The notes: generated from the letters alone by a model not told the origin. Numbered from the stretch's first letter, positions 1 to 6,969 are shown. The stretch: DNA of 9,961 bases from Pseudomonadota bacterium (GCA_021813195.1 JAKALI010000103.1:1-9961), one strand, 5' to 3'. Made by a program: numbers and translations.

Positions 1-81
1 AAATCCGTGAAGGTGCGAGGTCCAAGCCGTCAAATCTCTGACGCACGCTCGCGCTAATGCGACCTCGAAATGCGGGCTTGG

Positions 82-114
82 TGATGCGGGTGCATCAGAG
101 ACCGTTGAAGGTCT
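82..114. other. Two weak tandem inverted repeats in the leading non-coding stretch
   Basis: TGATGC at 82-87 pairs with GCATCA at 92-97 (6 bp, 4-nt loop). AGACC at 99-103 pairs with GGTCT at 110-114 (5 bp, 6-nt loop). They lie in about 220 bases with no convincing gene. Neither is followed by a real T-tract on the plus strand, so a terminator for an unseen upstream gene is possible but not shown. Such short stems are common by chance in GC-rich DNA. I see no clear promoter for the downstream small gene here. Confidence 0.2.
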
Positions 115-222
115 ATCCACATTTTGTTCCGCGGTTAACTGTCGCCGCGCCCCGCTTTTGCCTTCTTTGGGCCTGCCCGGCATGGTGCACGCAACACGGA
201 TAAGACGAAAAGGGGGTCGATC

Positions 223-468
223 ATGAAGGTGGTTGTGGCTGCGGGTCTGATGGCGGTTTCGTCGGCGTCGGCAGTGTGGAGTGAAGAGATTCAGTTGCCT
301 CCGGAGGTCACACCGGCCTTGCGCGCGGCGTGTGAAGCCGACGTGCGCAAATTGTGCATCGATGAGAACCCGACCGTCGCGAAGGTCAAGAGCTGCGTCG
401 CGCGCAAGTTCTTGCAGCTTGGCCGCCGCTGCCAGATGCAAATCACTCTGGCCGGACTGCGGCCCTGA
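223..468 (+). CDS. Small exported four-cysteine protein, GLG1-type cysteine-rich repeat
   Basis: This 81-residue protein has an N-terminal signal-like segment (hydrophobic residues 3-17) with an A-S-A motif at 15-17, so cleavage after Ala17 and export to the periplasm are likely. The mature part holds one unit with Cys37, Cys45, Cys58 and Cys70, spaced C-x7-C-x12-C-x11-C. The context is A-C-E-A-D before the second Cys and an R-R-C near the end, which resembles the cysteine-rich GLG1 repeat found in small exported proteins of alphaproteobacteria. Two disulfides in the periplasm would be expected. The start is well supported by AGGGGG at 211-216, six bases before the ATG. It stands alone, transcribed toward the end of sgaA. 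I know no function for such short single-repeat proteins, and the family match is by pattern only. Confidence 0.75.
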   Translation: MKVVVAAGLMAVSSASAVWSEEIQLPPEVTPALRAACEADVRKLCIDENPTVAKVKSCVARKFLQLGRRCQMQITLAGLRP

Positions 469-540
469 CTGGCGGCGAGGTCGCCGCGCCTGAGGGCAGG
501 TTGACGTTTCCGCTGACCGATAGCCCGCAACACCGTAGCC

Positions 541-585
541 AGCAAAAAATTCAAATCCCCGCGGAACATTATTTTCCGCGGGGAT
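541..585 (-). terminator. Intrinsic terminator of sgaA
   Basis: A perfect 12-bp inverted repeat, ATCCCCGCGGAA at 555-566 and its complement at 574-585, encloses a 7-nt loop. Read on the minus strand, the hairpin is followed within five bases by six T residues (A-run at 544-549 on the plus strand), as expected for Rho-independent termination about 45 bases past the sgaA stop. On the plus strand no T-run follows, though the hairpin could still stop or protect the message of the small exported protein ending at 468. Confidence 0.85.
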
Positions 586-618
586 GCTGTTCGATGACGT
601 TACCGTTGAGGTGAACCC

Positions 619-643
619 CAGCGGCGGTCTCAGGCCGCCGCTG
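619..643. repeat. 9-bp inverted repeat across the sgaA stop codon
   Basis: CAGCGGCGG at 619-627 is the exact complement of 635-643, with a 7-nt loop that contains part of the stop codon (630-632). It partly reflects the run of alanine codons at the sgaA C-terminus. In RNA it would form a very stable GC stem overlapping the stop, just before the terminator at 541-585. No T-tract follows it directly, so on its own it is not a terminator. Confidence 0.5.
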
Positions 644-1832
644 CCTTTGCCGGAGTGAGCGCATCGGCGAAATAGGCCATCGCCGCATCCACGCCGCCTT
701 TGCGATGCGGAACGCCCGCCAGTTTCAGTCCCATCTCAACGCCGGTCAGTGCACCAAGCACGGTCAATTCGTTCGTATCGCCAAGGTGCCCGATACGGAA
801 CGCCTTGCCCGCGAGCTTGTTGAGGCCGGTACCGAGTGACATGTTGAACGTATCAAGCACGACTTTGCGGAAGGCGTCAGCGTTGTGCCCGTCTGGCATG
901 AGTAGCGTCGTCACAGCCGGCGAATGATACTTGTCCTCGCGGCAATTGATTTCGAGCCCCCATGCGCGAGCGGCCGCGCGGGTTGCGCCGGCCAGCCGTT
1001 CATGACGCTGAAGGACTGCCTCGAGTCCCTCCTCGTGGATCAGATTGATTGCCTCGGAGAGGCCAAACAGCAAGCCCGTCGCGGGTGTGTAGGGAAAGAA
1101 CCCCTGCTCGTTCATGGCGAGCATGTCGTCCCAATTGAAAAACGCGCGTGGCAGCTTCGCAGTCTTGCTCGCAGCCAGCGCCTTGTCGCTGACGGCGGTA
1201 AACGACAGCCCCGGAGGCAGCATGAGGCCCTTTTGTGAACCGGCAACGGTGACATCGATGCCCCACTCATCATGTCGCAGATCCGCTGACGCCAGTCCTG
1301 AAATCGTATCGACCATCAGGAGTGCCGGATGCCCCGCTGCATCGATTGCTTTGCGGATCTCGTCGATGCGCGAGCAGCACCCGGTGGAGGTCTCGTTATG
1401 AACGACGCACACGGCTTTGAAGGTTTTGTCCGTATCAGTGCGCAGGCGCGCCTCGATGAGGTTCGCGTCTGCCCCAATGCGCCAGTCGGTCGGGATCACG
1501 TCCGCAGCGAGGCCTAGACGGTCCGCCATTTGTTTCCACAGCACGGCGAATTGACCCGTCTCGACCATCAAAACCCGGTCGCCAGGCGAAAGCGTGTTGG
1601 TCAACGCAGCTTCCCATGCGCCCGTTCCCGACGAGGGGAAGATGATGACAGGGTTTTTGGTCTTGAAGACCGTCTTGATGCGCGAGAGCACCGATTTCGC
1701 GAGCGCCTGGAACTCAGGCCCGCGATGATCGAGGATCTGGCGCGACATCGCCGACAAGATGCGCTCAGGCACCGGTGTGGGGCCAGGGATTTGCAGGAAA
1801 TGGCGTCCGGGTCGGCGTGGGCTTGCGGTCAT
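630..1832 (-). CDS. sgaA: Serine--glyoxylate aminotransferase (class V, PLP-dependent)
   Basis: The 400-residue protein is the right length for the family and should convert L-serine plus glyoxylate to hydroxypyruvate plus glycine in the cytoplasm. This is a step of the serine cycle in methylotrophs and of glyoxylate/glycine interconversion elsewhere. Visible landmarks are the N-terminal Q-I-P-G-P-T-P-V-P (14-22) and D-H-R-G-P-E-F (35-41), the cofactor-binding S-S-G-T-G (67-71), M-V-D-T-I-S-G with Asp175 for the pyridine nitrogen, and A-G-S-Q-K-G with Lys201 as Schiff-base lysine. R-I-G-H-L-G lies at 346-351, where Arg346 should hold the substrate carboxylate. The start has a strong ribosome site on the minus strand (AAAGGA, six bases before ATG). 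It is monocistronic here, divergent from an amidase and without the other serine-cycle genes. An alanine or aspartate donor preference cannot be excluded, so the name is strong at family level and likely at substrate level. Confidence 0.88.
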   Translation of the reverse strand: MTASPRRPGRHFLQIPGPTPVPERILSAMSRQILDHRGPEFQALAKSVLSRIKTVFKTKNPVIIFPSSGTGAWEAALTNTLSPGDRVLMVETGQFAVLWKQMADRLGLAADVIPTDWRIGADANLIEARLRTDTDKTFKAVCVVHNETSTGCCSRIDEIRKAIDAAGHPALLMVDTISGLASADLRHDEWGIDVTVAGSQKGLMLPPGLSFTAVSDKALAASKTAKLPRAFFNWDDMLAMNEQGFFPYTPATGLLFGLSEAINLIHEEGLEAVLQRHERLAGATRAAARAWGLEINCREDKYHSPAVTTLLMPDGHNADAFRKVVLDTFNMSLGTGLNKLAGKAFRIGHLGDTNELTVLGALTGVEMGLKLAGVPHRKGGVDAAMAYFADALTPAKAAAA

Positions 1833-2129
1833 GGTGCGTCCTTTGAGAGCAGGCGTGGCGCAACTTGGAATGCGAGTACGACTGACCCCGCCCGCGCCGC
1901 ATATTCGCGGACCCCGTTCCGGCGGTCGCGCCGTGAAGGCTATTCCCGATGCACCGTGAAGTGCGAGCTATTGGGACAAGGACGCAGGCGCGTCAAGGGA
2001 TCAGATGGTCCAGCATCGCGCCCATTGGCGCAGGTACGGATGGAGTTTGACGCCCGTCGCCCGAAATCGGAATGTATTAGCGCCTGCGGTAAAAATCGCG
2101 CAAATCGCCTGGGCTTTGACGGGTGAAGC
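1833..2129. promoter_or_regulatory. Divergent control region between sgaA and the amidase gene
   Basis: This 297-base non-coding stretch must hold the promoters of both genes. The 8-mer CCGTGAAG occurs at 1931-1938 and again at 1954-1961, start to start 23 bases, in the same orientation, which could be a regulator site. A small inverted repeat GCGCC/GGCGC lies at 2018-2031. For the amidase, TTGACG (2047-2052) and TATTAG (2075-2080) look like promoter boxes but are 22 bases apart, too far for a standard sigma-70 pair. I found no convincing sigma-54 site and no riboswitch. Confidence 0.4.
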
Positions 2130-3410
2130 ATGACACAACTTTTTACATTGACAGCAACACAGGCGCGACGAGCTATCGCGGATGGGATGATTTCTTCAAC
2201 GGACTTGGTGCGTGCGTGTTTGGAGCGTATCCAGGACCGGGAGCAATTGGTGGGTGCGTGGGCTCATCTCGATCCGCAATCCGCCTTGCGGCAGGCTCAG
2301 GTCGCCGACGACGTGCGAAAATCAGGTGGCACCCTTGGGCCCCTTCACGGCATTCCTGTCGGCATCAAGGACATCATCGATACCCAAGATCTGCCCACCG
2401 AGTACGGAACGCGTGTGTTCGCTGGTCGCAGACCACAGCGCGATGCCGAGGTCGTGCGGCGACTGCGTGCGGCAGGCGCGATTATCCTCGGCAAGACGGT
2501 GACGACGGAACTCGCCTTCTATGGGCCTGGCAAGACGCGCAATCCCGTTGATCCTGATCGAACGCCGGGCGGATCGTCATCGGGTTCGGCGGCGAGCGTC
2601 GCCGATCACCACGTCCCGCTTGCCTTGGGATCGCAAACGGCCGGCTCAATCTTGCGTCCGGCATCATACTGCGGGGTGGTCGGGTTCAAGCCGACATTTG
2701 GGATGATACCGCTCGATGGTGTCCTTGCGCAGTCCCCCCCACTCGATACGCTTGGGGGGTATGCGCGCGATATTGAGGACGTCGCAATCCTTACGAGCGT
2801 TCTGTCGGCTCACCCGATCGACGTCGATATGTCGCGGCGATCCCTTCGTCTCGCTTTCGTACGCACGCCGTCGTGGCCGCAGGGGGACGAGGGGATGCGC
2901 GCCGCATTCCTGGAGATGGCGGAGAGAAATCGGCAGATTATCACGGAAGTCGAGTTGCCCGCTGTGTTCGCGGACACAGGTGGACTCCAGCGCGCGGTGC
3001 AATTTCGCGATATCGCGCGCAACTATGGACCGATCGTGGAGGCCAATTCCGAACTCGTCAGCGCGAAACTGAAAGAGGTTGTCAGCGAAGGACGAAAGGT
3101 CAGCGACGCGGAATATAACGACGCCTTGGCCCGGCGCGAGACGCTCCAGAACGCGCTCGAGCCGATCCTAGAAATGTATGATGCAATCGTAACCCCGGCA
3201 GCCCCCGGCGTCGCCCCGATGGGCCTCGCCTCCACGGGATCACCGCTTTTCAATTTTCTTTGGACTTATCTGGGACTTCCAGCCATCAGCGTCCCGCTGT
3301 TGGCAATCGATGATCTCCCGCTGGGCGTGCAACTCGTAGGTCGGGCAGGAGATGATGCGGATCTGCTCCGTGTTGCGAGCTTCATGATGCAGCAGTTGGG
3401 AACCAGCTGA
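2130..3410 (+). CDS. Amidase signature family hydrolase
   Basis: This 426-residue cytoplasmic enzyme should hydrolyse a carboxamide. The Ser-cisSer-Lys triad is visible: Lys80 in G-I-K-D, Ser149 in T-P-G-G-S-S-S-G-S (145-153), and the nucleophile Ser173 in S-Q-T-A-G-S (168-173). The spacing of 24 between the serines is typical. C-terminal family signatures follow: D-A-I-V-T-P-A at 351-357, G-L-P-A-I-S-V-P at 382-389 and L-G-V-Q-L-V-G at 398-404. It is somewhat shorter than the 450-500 residues of many members. It is not clearly GatA, since no gatB or gatC is adjacent. The substrate cannot be read from the sequence. The ATG is preceded by a weak GGGTGA ribosome site (2121-2126). It is divergent from sgaA, which may share its control region, and a link to nitrogen release from amides is only inference. 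Confidence 0.88.
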   Translation: MTQLFTLTATQARRAIADGMISSTDLVRACLERIQDREQLVGAWAHLDPQSALRQAQVADDVRKSGGTLGPLHGIPVGIKDIIDTQDLPTEYGTRVFAGRRPQRDAEVVRRLRAAGAIILGKTVTTELAFYGPGKTRNPVDPDRTPGGSSSGSAASVADHHVPLALGSQTAGSILRPASYCGVVGFKPTFGMIPLDGVLAQSPPLDTLGGYARDIEDVAILTSVLSAHPIDVDMSRRSLRLAFVRTPSWPQGDEGMRAAFLEMAERNRQIITEVELPAVFADTGGLQRAVQFRDIARNYGPIVEANSELVSAKLKEVVSEGRKVSDAEYNDALARRETLQNALEPILEMYDAIVTPAAPGVAPMGLASTGSPLFNFLWTYLGLPAISVPLLAIDDLPLGVQLVGRAGDDADLLRVASFMMQQLGTS

Positions 3411-3427
3411 TCTGCCACGGCTGCGGC

Positions 3428-3637
3428 TTAGGATTTTGTGGTTGTGACCACACGCGCAGTGAGGATTGCGAGCATAAGGCCCAAAATCGCGCCCATGGGT
3501 CCGGCAACAAAAATACTCGGCATGACCATCTCGAGAGACTTGTCGTGGCTGTTGGTCGACAAGAGCGCGATCAGTCCGGCTGCCGCCGCCGCGCCCGCCA
3601 TGTAACCATCGACGATTATTCCACCAATCTGCGACAT
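3428..3637 (-). CDS. Small two-helix membrane protein, unknown function
   Basis: I place the start at 3637, giving 69 residues that begin M-S-Q-I-G-G, because GAGGCG lies eight bases before this ATG on the minus strand. Upstream in-frame starts at 3688 and 3655 lack a ribosome site and would add a basic, polar tail. Two hydrophobic stretches are visible, about 12-27 (Ala/Gly-rich) and 38-64, joined by a short polar segment (S-T-N-S-H-D-K-S, 28-35), so a two-helix inner-membrane protein is likely. It ends in T-T-T-K-S. I do not recognise a family. Its stop is 17 bases from the amidase stop (convergent), and its start faces the DUF533 gene across 112 bases, so the two could share control. It could be a spurious ORF, but the hydrophobic pattern and ribosome site argue for a real gene. 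Confidence 0.65.
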   Translation of the reverse strand: MSQIGGIIVDGYMAGAAAAAGLIALLSTNSHDKSLEMVMPSIFVAGPMGAILGLMLAILTARVVTTTKS

Positions 3638-3749
3638 GTTTTTTCGCCTCGCCATTCGATTTTGTGATCGCGGCTCCGATCCGCGCACGTCTTGATTTGC
3701 TCCAGCGCCGCCCCATTTGCCGGTTGGTTAAAATTTTGGAGCTTAGCCG

Positions 3750-4484
3750 ATGATTGAGCAGGCAAAGTCGCTGTTGGATCAGATCCTCAACCAGGGAGGG
3801 GCAGATGCCGGCGCCAACGCGCAGCAAACTCAGCCGGGCCAGTCCTCACAATTTGATTTGGGCCAGCTTCTGGAGGGCAAAGCCGGGCTCGCGACAGGTG
3901 CGATTGCAGGCGGTCTGGCAGGCCTGCTGCTGGGCGGCAAAGGGGCGCGAAAAATCGCCAGTTCGGCGTTGAAGCTCGGCGGTGCGGCAGTCGTCGGCGG
4001 CTTAGCTTATAAGGCCTATCGCGACTGGCAGGCGGGCAAGGCTCCCCCGGCCGCCGGCAGCGGTGCGCCGATCGAGGTGCCCTCACCGGAGGGTACACCA
4101 TTCCTTCCTTCCGACCCGCTCGCTGCGGAAAGCCTATCGGGCCGGTTGTTGCGCGCGATGGTGGCGGCCGCCAAGGCCGATGGTCACATCACGGATGTCG
4201 AGCGCGAGCGCATCTCGAAGCAGCTTGCCACGCTTGAATTGGGAGCCGATCTGCGTCGTCTCATCGAGGATGAGCTGGCGCGACCCCTTGATTTTAATGC
4301 CGTTGCCGCGTTGGCGCGCACACCTGAGGAGGCCGCCGAAATTTACGCCGCGTCGCTGCTCGTTGTCGACCCGGAGGGCCCCGCAGAAAAGGCGTATCTT
4401 AGCTTGCTGGCGACGCGCTTGAAGCTCGATCCCGATCTCGTGCGGCATCTGCATGCCAACGTAGCTGCCATAACATCAAGCTGA
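3750..4484 (+). CDS. DUF533 / TerB-like inner-membrane protein (YebE-like)
   Basis: This is a 244-residue protein. An N-terminal helix (1-14) and a Gln/Ala-rich stretch (18-35) precede two glycine-rich hydrophobic segments, about 46-63 and 73-88, that could insert in the membrane. A Pro/Ala-rich linker (97-125) follows. The C-terminal domain from about 127 is helical and resembles TerB: A-A-A-K-A-D-G-H-I-T-D-V-E (139-151) is the characteristic acidic motif, and a second half carries V-V-D-P-E-G (205-210). The architecture and length fit the DUF533 family, whose best-known member is E. coli YebE. The family has no established biochemical role; tellurite-resistance names come from TerB similarity alone. 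GGAG at 3738-3741, eight bases before the ATG, supports the start. Its stop is two bases from the ubiG stop on the other strand. It is divergent from the small membrane protein. Confidence 0.85.
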   Translation: MIEQAKSLLDQILNQGGADAGANAQQTQPGQSSQFDLGQLLEGKAGLATGAIAGGLAGLLLGGKGARKIASSALKLGGAAVVGGLAYKAYRDWQAGKAPPAAGSGAPIEVPSPEGTPFLPSDPLAAESLSGRLLRAMVAAAKADGHITDVERERISKQLATLELGADLRRLIEDELARPLDFNAVAALARTPEEAAEIYAASLLVVDPEGPAEKAYLSLLATRLKLDPDLVRHLHANVAAITSS

Positions 4485-4486
4485 GA

Positions 4487-5281
4487 TCACGGCTTCCGTC
4501 CTCGCATATCGGCGGCGACTGCGATATCCAGCCGCGTCGCCGCCGCGAGGTAATTCACGTCGATGTCGTTTGAGAGTGACCACGTGTCACGCCAGGGGTC
4601 GTAGATCAGTCCCTCGAATCGGGGCGCTGTGAGGCCGGCGGCGGTGAGGAAGCCCGTGAGTTCCTCGGGGGTAACGAACCGCTCCCACTGATGCGTTCCG
4701 CGCGGCAGCCAACCCAGAATGTATTCTGCCGCGATGATGGCAAGCGCGTAGGATTTGAGATTGCGGTTGATCGTAGAGAGGATCAGCACGCCGCCTGGCC
4801 GCACGAGACTGGCGCACGTCTTCAAAAATGCCGGCACATCGGGGACGTGCTCGATGACTTCCAGACAGACGACTGCGTCGAACATCTCGCCCTGCGCCAC
4901 CAACTCCTCGGCCATGGTCGCGCGGTAGTCGATGTCGATGCCCTCCTGGCGGGCGTGCGCCCGCGCCGCAGCAATATTGTCGGCGCCAGGATCGATTCCT
5001 GTGACGGCGGCACCCATGCGGGCAATGGGTTCGGCGACGAGACCGCCGCCGCATCCGATGTCGAGGACCCGCAGACCGGACAAGGGTTTCAAATTTTTTG
5101 CGTGCCGACCGAAATGTGTGGCGAGGGTCTGCCGGATGAAGCTCAATCGCGCTGGCCCCAACTGGTGGAGCGGGCGGAATTTTCCTCGTTCGTCCCACCA
5201 TTCCGAGGCCATGCGCTGAAAGCGGTCGATTTCGGCGGGGTCGAGGTTTGGGCGGGCTGTGCTGTAGGGCGGTGGCTGCAT
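4487..5281 (-). CDS. ubiG: Ubiquinone biosynthesis O-methyltransferase UbiG
   Basis: This 264-residue SAM-dependent methyltransferase carries out the two O-methylations of the ubiquinone ring (the 2-polyprenyl-6-hydroxyphenol and 3-demethylubiquinol steps), probably at the inner face of the membrane. Motif I V-L-D-I-G-C-G-G-G lies at 72-80, the acidic ribose-binding residue Asp97 in G-I-D-P-G, and E-V-I-E-H-V at 141-146. Family-specific UbiG marks are W-W-D-E-R-G-K-F-R-P-L-H (28-39), S-T-I-N-R-N (169-174) and G-T-H-Q-W-E-R-F-V-T-P (195-205). The length is slightly above the usual 240-255, from an N-terminal tail of about 15 residues. No good ribosome site precedes 5281, so the start is less certain than the gene. 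It is divergent from lysC, an arrangement common in alphaproteobacteria, and converges on the DUF533 gene with a two-base gap. Confidence 0.95.
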   Translation of the reverse strand: MQPPPYSTARPNLDPAEIDRFQRMASEWWDERGKFRPLHQLGPARLSFIRQTLATHFGRHAKNLKPLSGLRVLDIGCGGGLVAEPIARMGAAVTGIDPGADNIAAARAHARQEGIDIDYRATMAEELVAQGEMFDAVVCLEVIEHVPDVPAFLKTCASLVRPGGVLILSTINRNLKSYALAIIAAEYILGWLPRGTHQWERFVTPEELTGFLTAAGLTAPRFEGLIYDPWRDTWSLSNDIDVNYLAAATRLDIAVAADMRGRKP

Positions 5282-5537
5282 TGCACAATGAGGCGCGCGA
5301 TCGGTCCGGCTGTCAATGCGGCGAGAGCATGGTTGCGGATCGCAACTGTTGCCAGTATGAGGTCGCCGAATTCAGGCCATCCTAGTTCCGTATGGGCTGC
5401 CGCCGCTGGCGGCGGATGCCGATGGCGCGAAGCCAAGCCTGGAATTGACGCCTGTCAACCGAATCTGCCGGGCAACGTGAAAAGAAATAAAGGGGAGATC
5501 CGGCCGCGCGCCTGCGTGGATCGGATACGGAGCAGCA
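5282..5537. promoter_or_regulatory. Divergent ubiG/lysC control region
   Basis: These 256 non-coding bases must carry the promoters of both genes. A possible lysC promoter is TTGCGG at 5333-5338, 17 bases, then TATGAG at 5356-5361; the match is weak. A short GC hairpin, CCGCCGC at 5400-5406 with GCGGCGG at 5409-5415, would sit in the lysC leader of such a transcript. The lysC ribosome site is GGAG at 5529-5532. Nothing resembles the conserved lysine riboswitch, and no leader peptide with lysine or threonine codons is evident. Confidence 0.35.
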
Positions 5538-6800
5538 ATGGCCGTCGTTGTCATGAAATTCGGGGGCACGTCGGTGGCCGACGTGGGGCGCATCCGCAAC
5601 GTGGCGCGGCACGTCAAACGAGAAGTGGATGCCGGCAACAAGGTGGCTGTGGTCGTGTCGGCCATGGCGGGTGCGACCAACCAGCTGGTGGCCTGGGTCA
5701 ACGAAGCTTCGCCGTTGCACGATTTGCGGGAATACGACACGGTCGTGGCCTCGGGTGAGCAGGTGACGGCCGGTCTGACAGCCATCGCGCTGCAGGCGAT
5801 GGGCGTCAAGGCGCGCTCCTGGACGGGCTGGCAAATCCCAATTGAGACCAGCGCGGCGCATGGGGCCGCGCGTATTTTGAACGTTCCCGCCGAGCGACTG
5901 CGCAACGCGTTGGATGCTGGCGAGGTGGCGGTGATCACGGGCTTTCAAGGCATTGAGTCGAGCGCACAGCGCGCCGCAACACTCGGCCGAGGTGGATCGG
6001 ACACGAGTGCCGTGGCCGTGGCCGTCGCACTTAACGCGGACGTGTGCGACATCTACACCGACGTCGACGGGGTCTACACGACCGATCCGCGCATCGTTCC
6101 CAAAGCCCGCCGCTTGAGCAAGGTGTCCTACGAAGAAATGCTCGAGATGGCTTCTTCGGGGTCCAAAGTCCTCCAGACGCGCTCGGTCGAGCTCGCGATG
6201 GTGCATGGCGTGCGCACGCGCGTGCTGTCGAGTTTCGTGGCGCCTGAGGACATGGAGCCCTTCCGGCTTGAAAATCTGGATAAGATCGGGACGATCATTT
6301 GCAGCGAGGACGAGATCGTGGAACAGCAAGTCGTAAGTGGGATCGCATACGCCCGGGACGAAGCGAAGATCACGCTGCTCAAAGTCGATGATAAGCCCGG
6401 TGTTGCCGCGCGAATATTCGGCCCCCTGGCGGAAGCTTCGATCAACGTCGATATGATCGTCCAGAACGTCGCCGCCGATGGCAAGGCGACCGACATGACG
6501 TTCACCGTCCAGTCTGCAGAACTCAATCGCGCCCTGGCGGTGCTCGAGGCAGCAAAAGCGGACATTGGCTACTTCGATGTCGTGAGCTCGTCGGGCATCG
6601 CCAAGATCTCGGTGATCGGCATCGGCATGCGCAGCCATGCCGGGGTTGCCGCAAAAATGTTCAAGGCGCTTGCCGAAAAAGGCATCAACATCCTTGCCAT
6701 ATCGACGTCCGAGATCAAAATCAGCGTGCTGATCGATGCGGCGTACGCTGAGTTGGCAGTGCGCACGCTTCATACGTTATTCGACCTCGATTCCGAATAA
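5538..6800 (+). CDS. lysC: Aspartate kinase (aspartokinase), two C-terminal ACT domains
   Basis: This 420-residue enzyme phosphorylates L-aspartate with ATP, the committed step to lysine, threonine, methionine and diaminopimelate. The kinase domain spans about 3-235: K-F-G-G-T-S at 7-12, S-A-M-A-G-A-T-N at 41-48, G-R-G-G-S-D-T-S-A at 150-158 and Y-T-D-V-D-G-V-Y-T-T-D-P at 173-184. Two ACT domains follow, about 265-340 and 355-420, with V-D-M-I-V-Q-N at 304-310 and I-S-T-S-E-I-K-I-S at 388-396, the regions that bind feedback amino acids. Length and layout fit the monofunctional alpha/beta-type enzyme, usually inhibited by lysine and/or threonine. The ATG has GGAG five bases upstream. ptsP follows after 169 bases with no terminator, so the two are probably co-transcribed. 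An internal beta-subunit start is not well supported. Confidence 0.96.
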   Translation: MAVVVMKFGGTSVADVGRIRNVARHVKREVDAGNKVAVVVSAMAGATNQLVAWVNEASPLHDLREYDTVVASGEQVTAGLTAIALQAMGVKARSWTGWQIPIETSAAHGAARILNVPAERLRNALDAGEVAVITGFQGIESSAQRAATLGRGGSDTSAVAVAVALNADVCDIYTDVDGVYTTDPRIVPKARRLSKVSYEEMLEMASSGSKVLQTRSVELAMVHGVRTRVLSSFVAPEDMEPFRLENLDKIGTIICSEDEIVEQQVVSGIAYARDEAKITLLKVDDKPGVAARIFGPLAEASINVDMIVQNVAADGKATDMTFTVQSAELNRALAVLEAAKADIGYFDVVSSSGIAKISVIGIGMRSHAGVAAKMFKALAEKGINILAISTSEIKISVLIDAAYAELAVRTLHTLFDLDSE

Positions 6801-6950
6801 CCGGGTGAATTGAGGCCGATCCAGACGGCAATCCGTGGGAAGCTGCGAGACCTGATCCGCCGCGCCTGCGATCGCACGATACTTGCATGCCCTAAGCTTT
6901 AGACCGAAGCGGACACTAGGAACCCTCGGCACGCACATGGTCACCAGACG

Positions 6951-6965
6951 CGGGGACGAGCCCCG
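6951..6965 (+). promoter_or_regulatory. Short hairpin over the ptsP ribosome-binding region
   Basis: CGGGG (6951-6955) pairs with CCCCG (6961-6965) around a five-base loop and ends four bases before the preferred ptsP ATG at 6970. The only G-rich stretch able to serve as ribosome site is inside the stem, so folding would lower translation. The stem is short and the reading depends on 6970 being the start. Confidence 0.3.
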
Positions 6966-6969
6966 AGTG

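Noticed and set aside
1..222. Possible tRNA or small RNA gene in the leading region
   Set aside because: No cloverleaf arms or TPsiC-like motif; only short hairpins are present.
1856..1875. TGGCGC...TTGG...TGC stretch resembling a sigma-54 promoter upstream of sgaA
   Set aside because: The GG and GC elements do not have the required ten-base spacing and the orientation is away from sgaA.
3728..3734. TAAAAT as a -10 box for the DUF533 gene
   Set aside because: Transcription would start at or beyond the ribosome site, and no -35 box lies 16-18 bases upstream.
4691..5758. A 355-codon plus-strand open frame across ubiG and into lysC
   Set aside because: It opposes ubiG and overlaps the lysC start in another frame; no recognisable domain and low-complexity composition.
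5382..6773. A 463-codon open frame on the minus strand across lysC
   Set aside because: It is antisense to a clearly recognised aspartokinase; its translation is rich in His, Arg and Asp with no family motif, as expected from the reverse reading of GC-rich codons.
6252..6800. Internal ATG in lysC that could start a separate ACT-domain beta subunit, as in Bacillus or Corynebacterium
   Set aside because: The GAGG before it is only two bases from the ATG, too close for good initiation, and nothing else supports a separate product.
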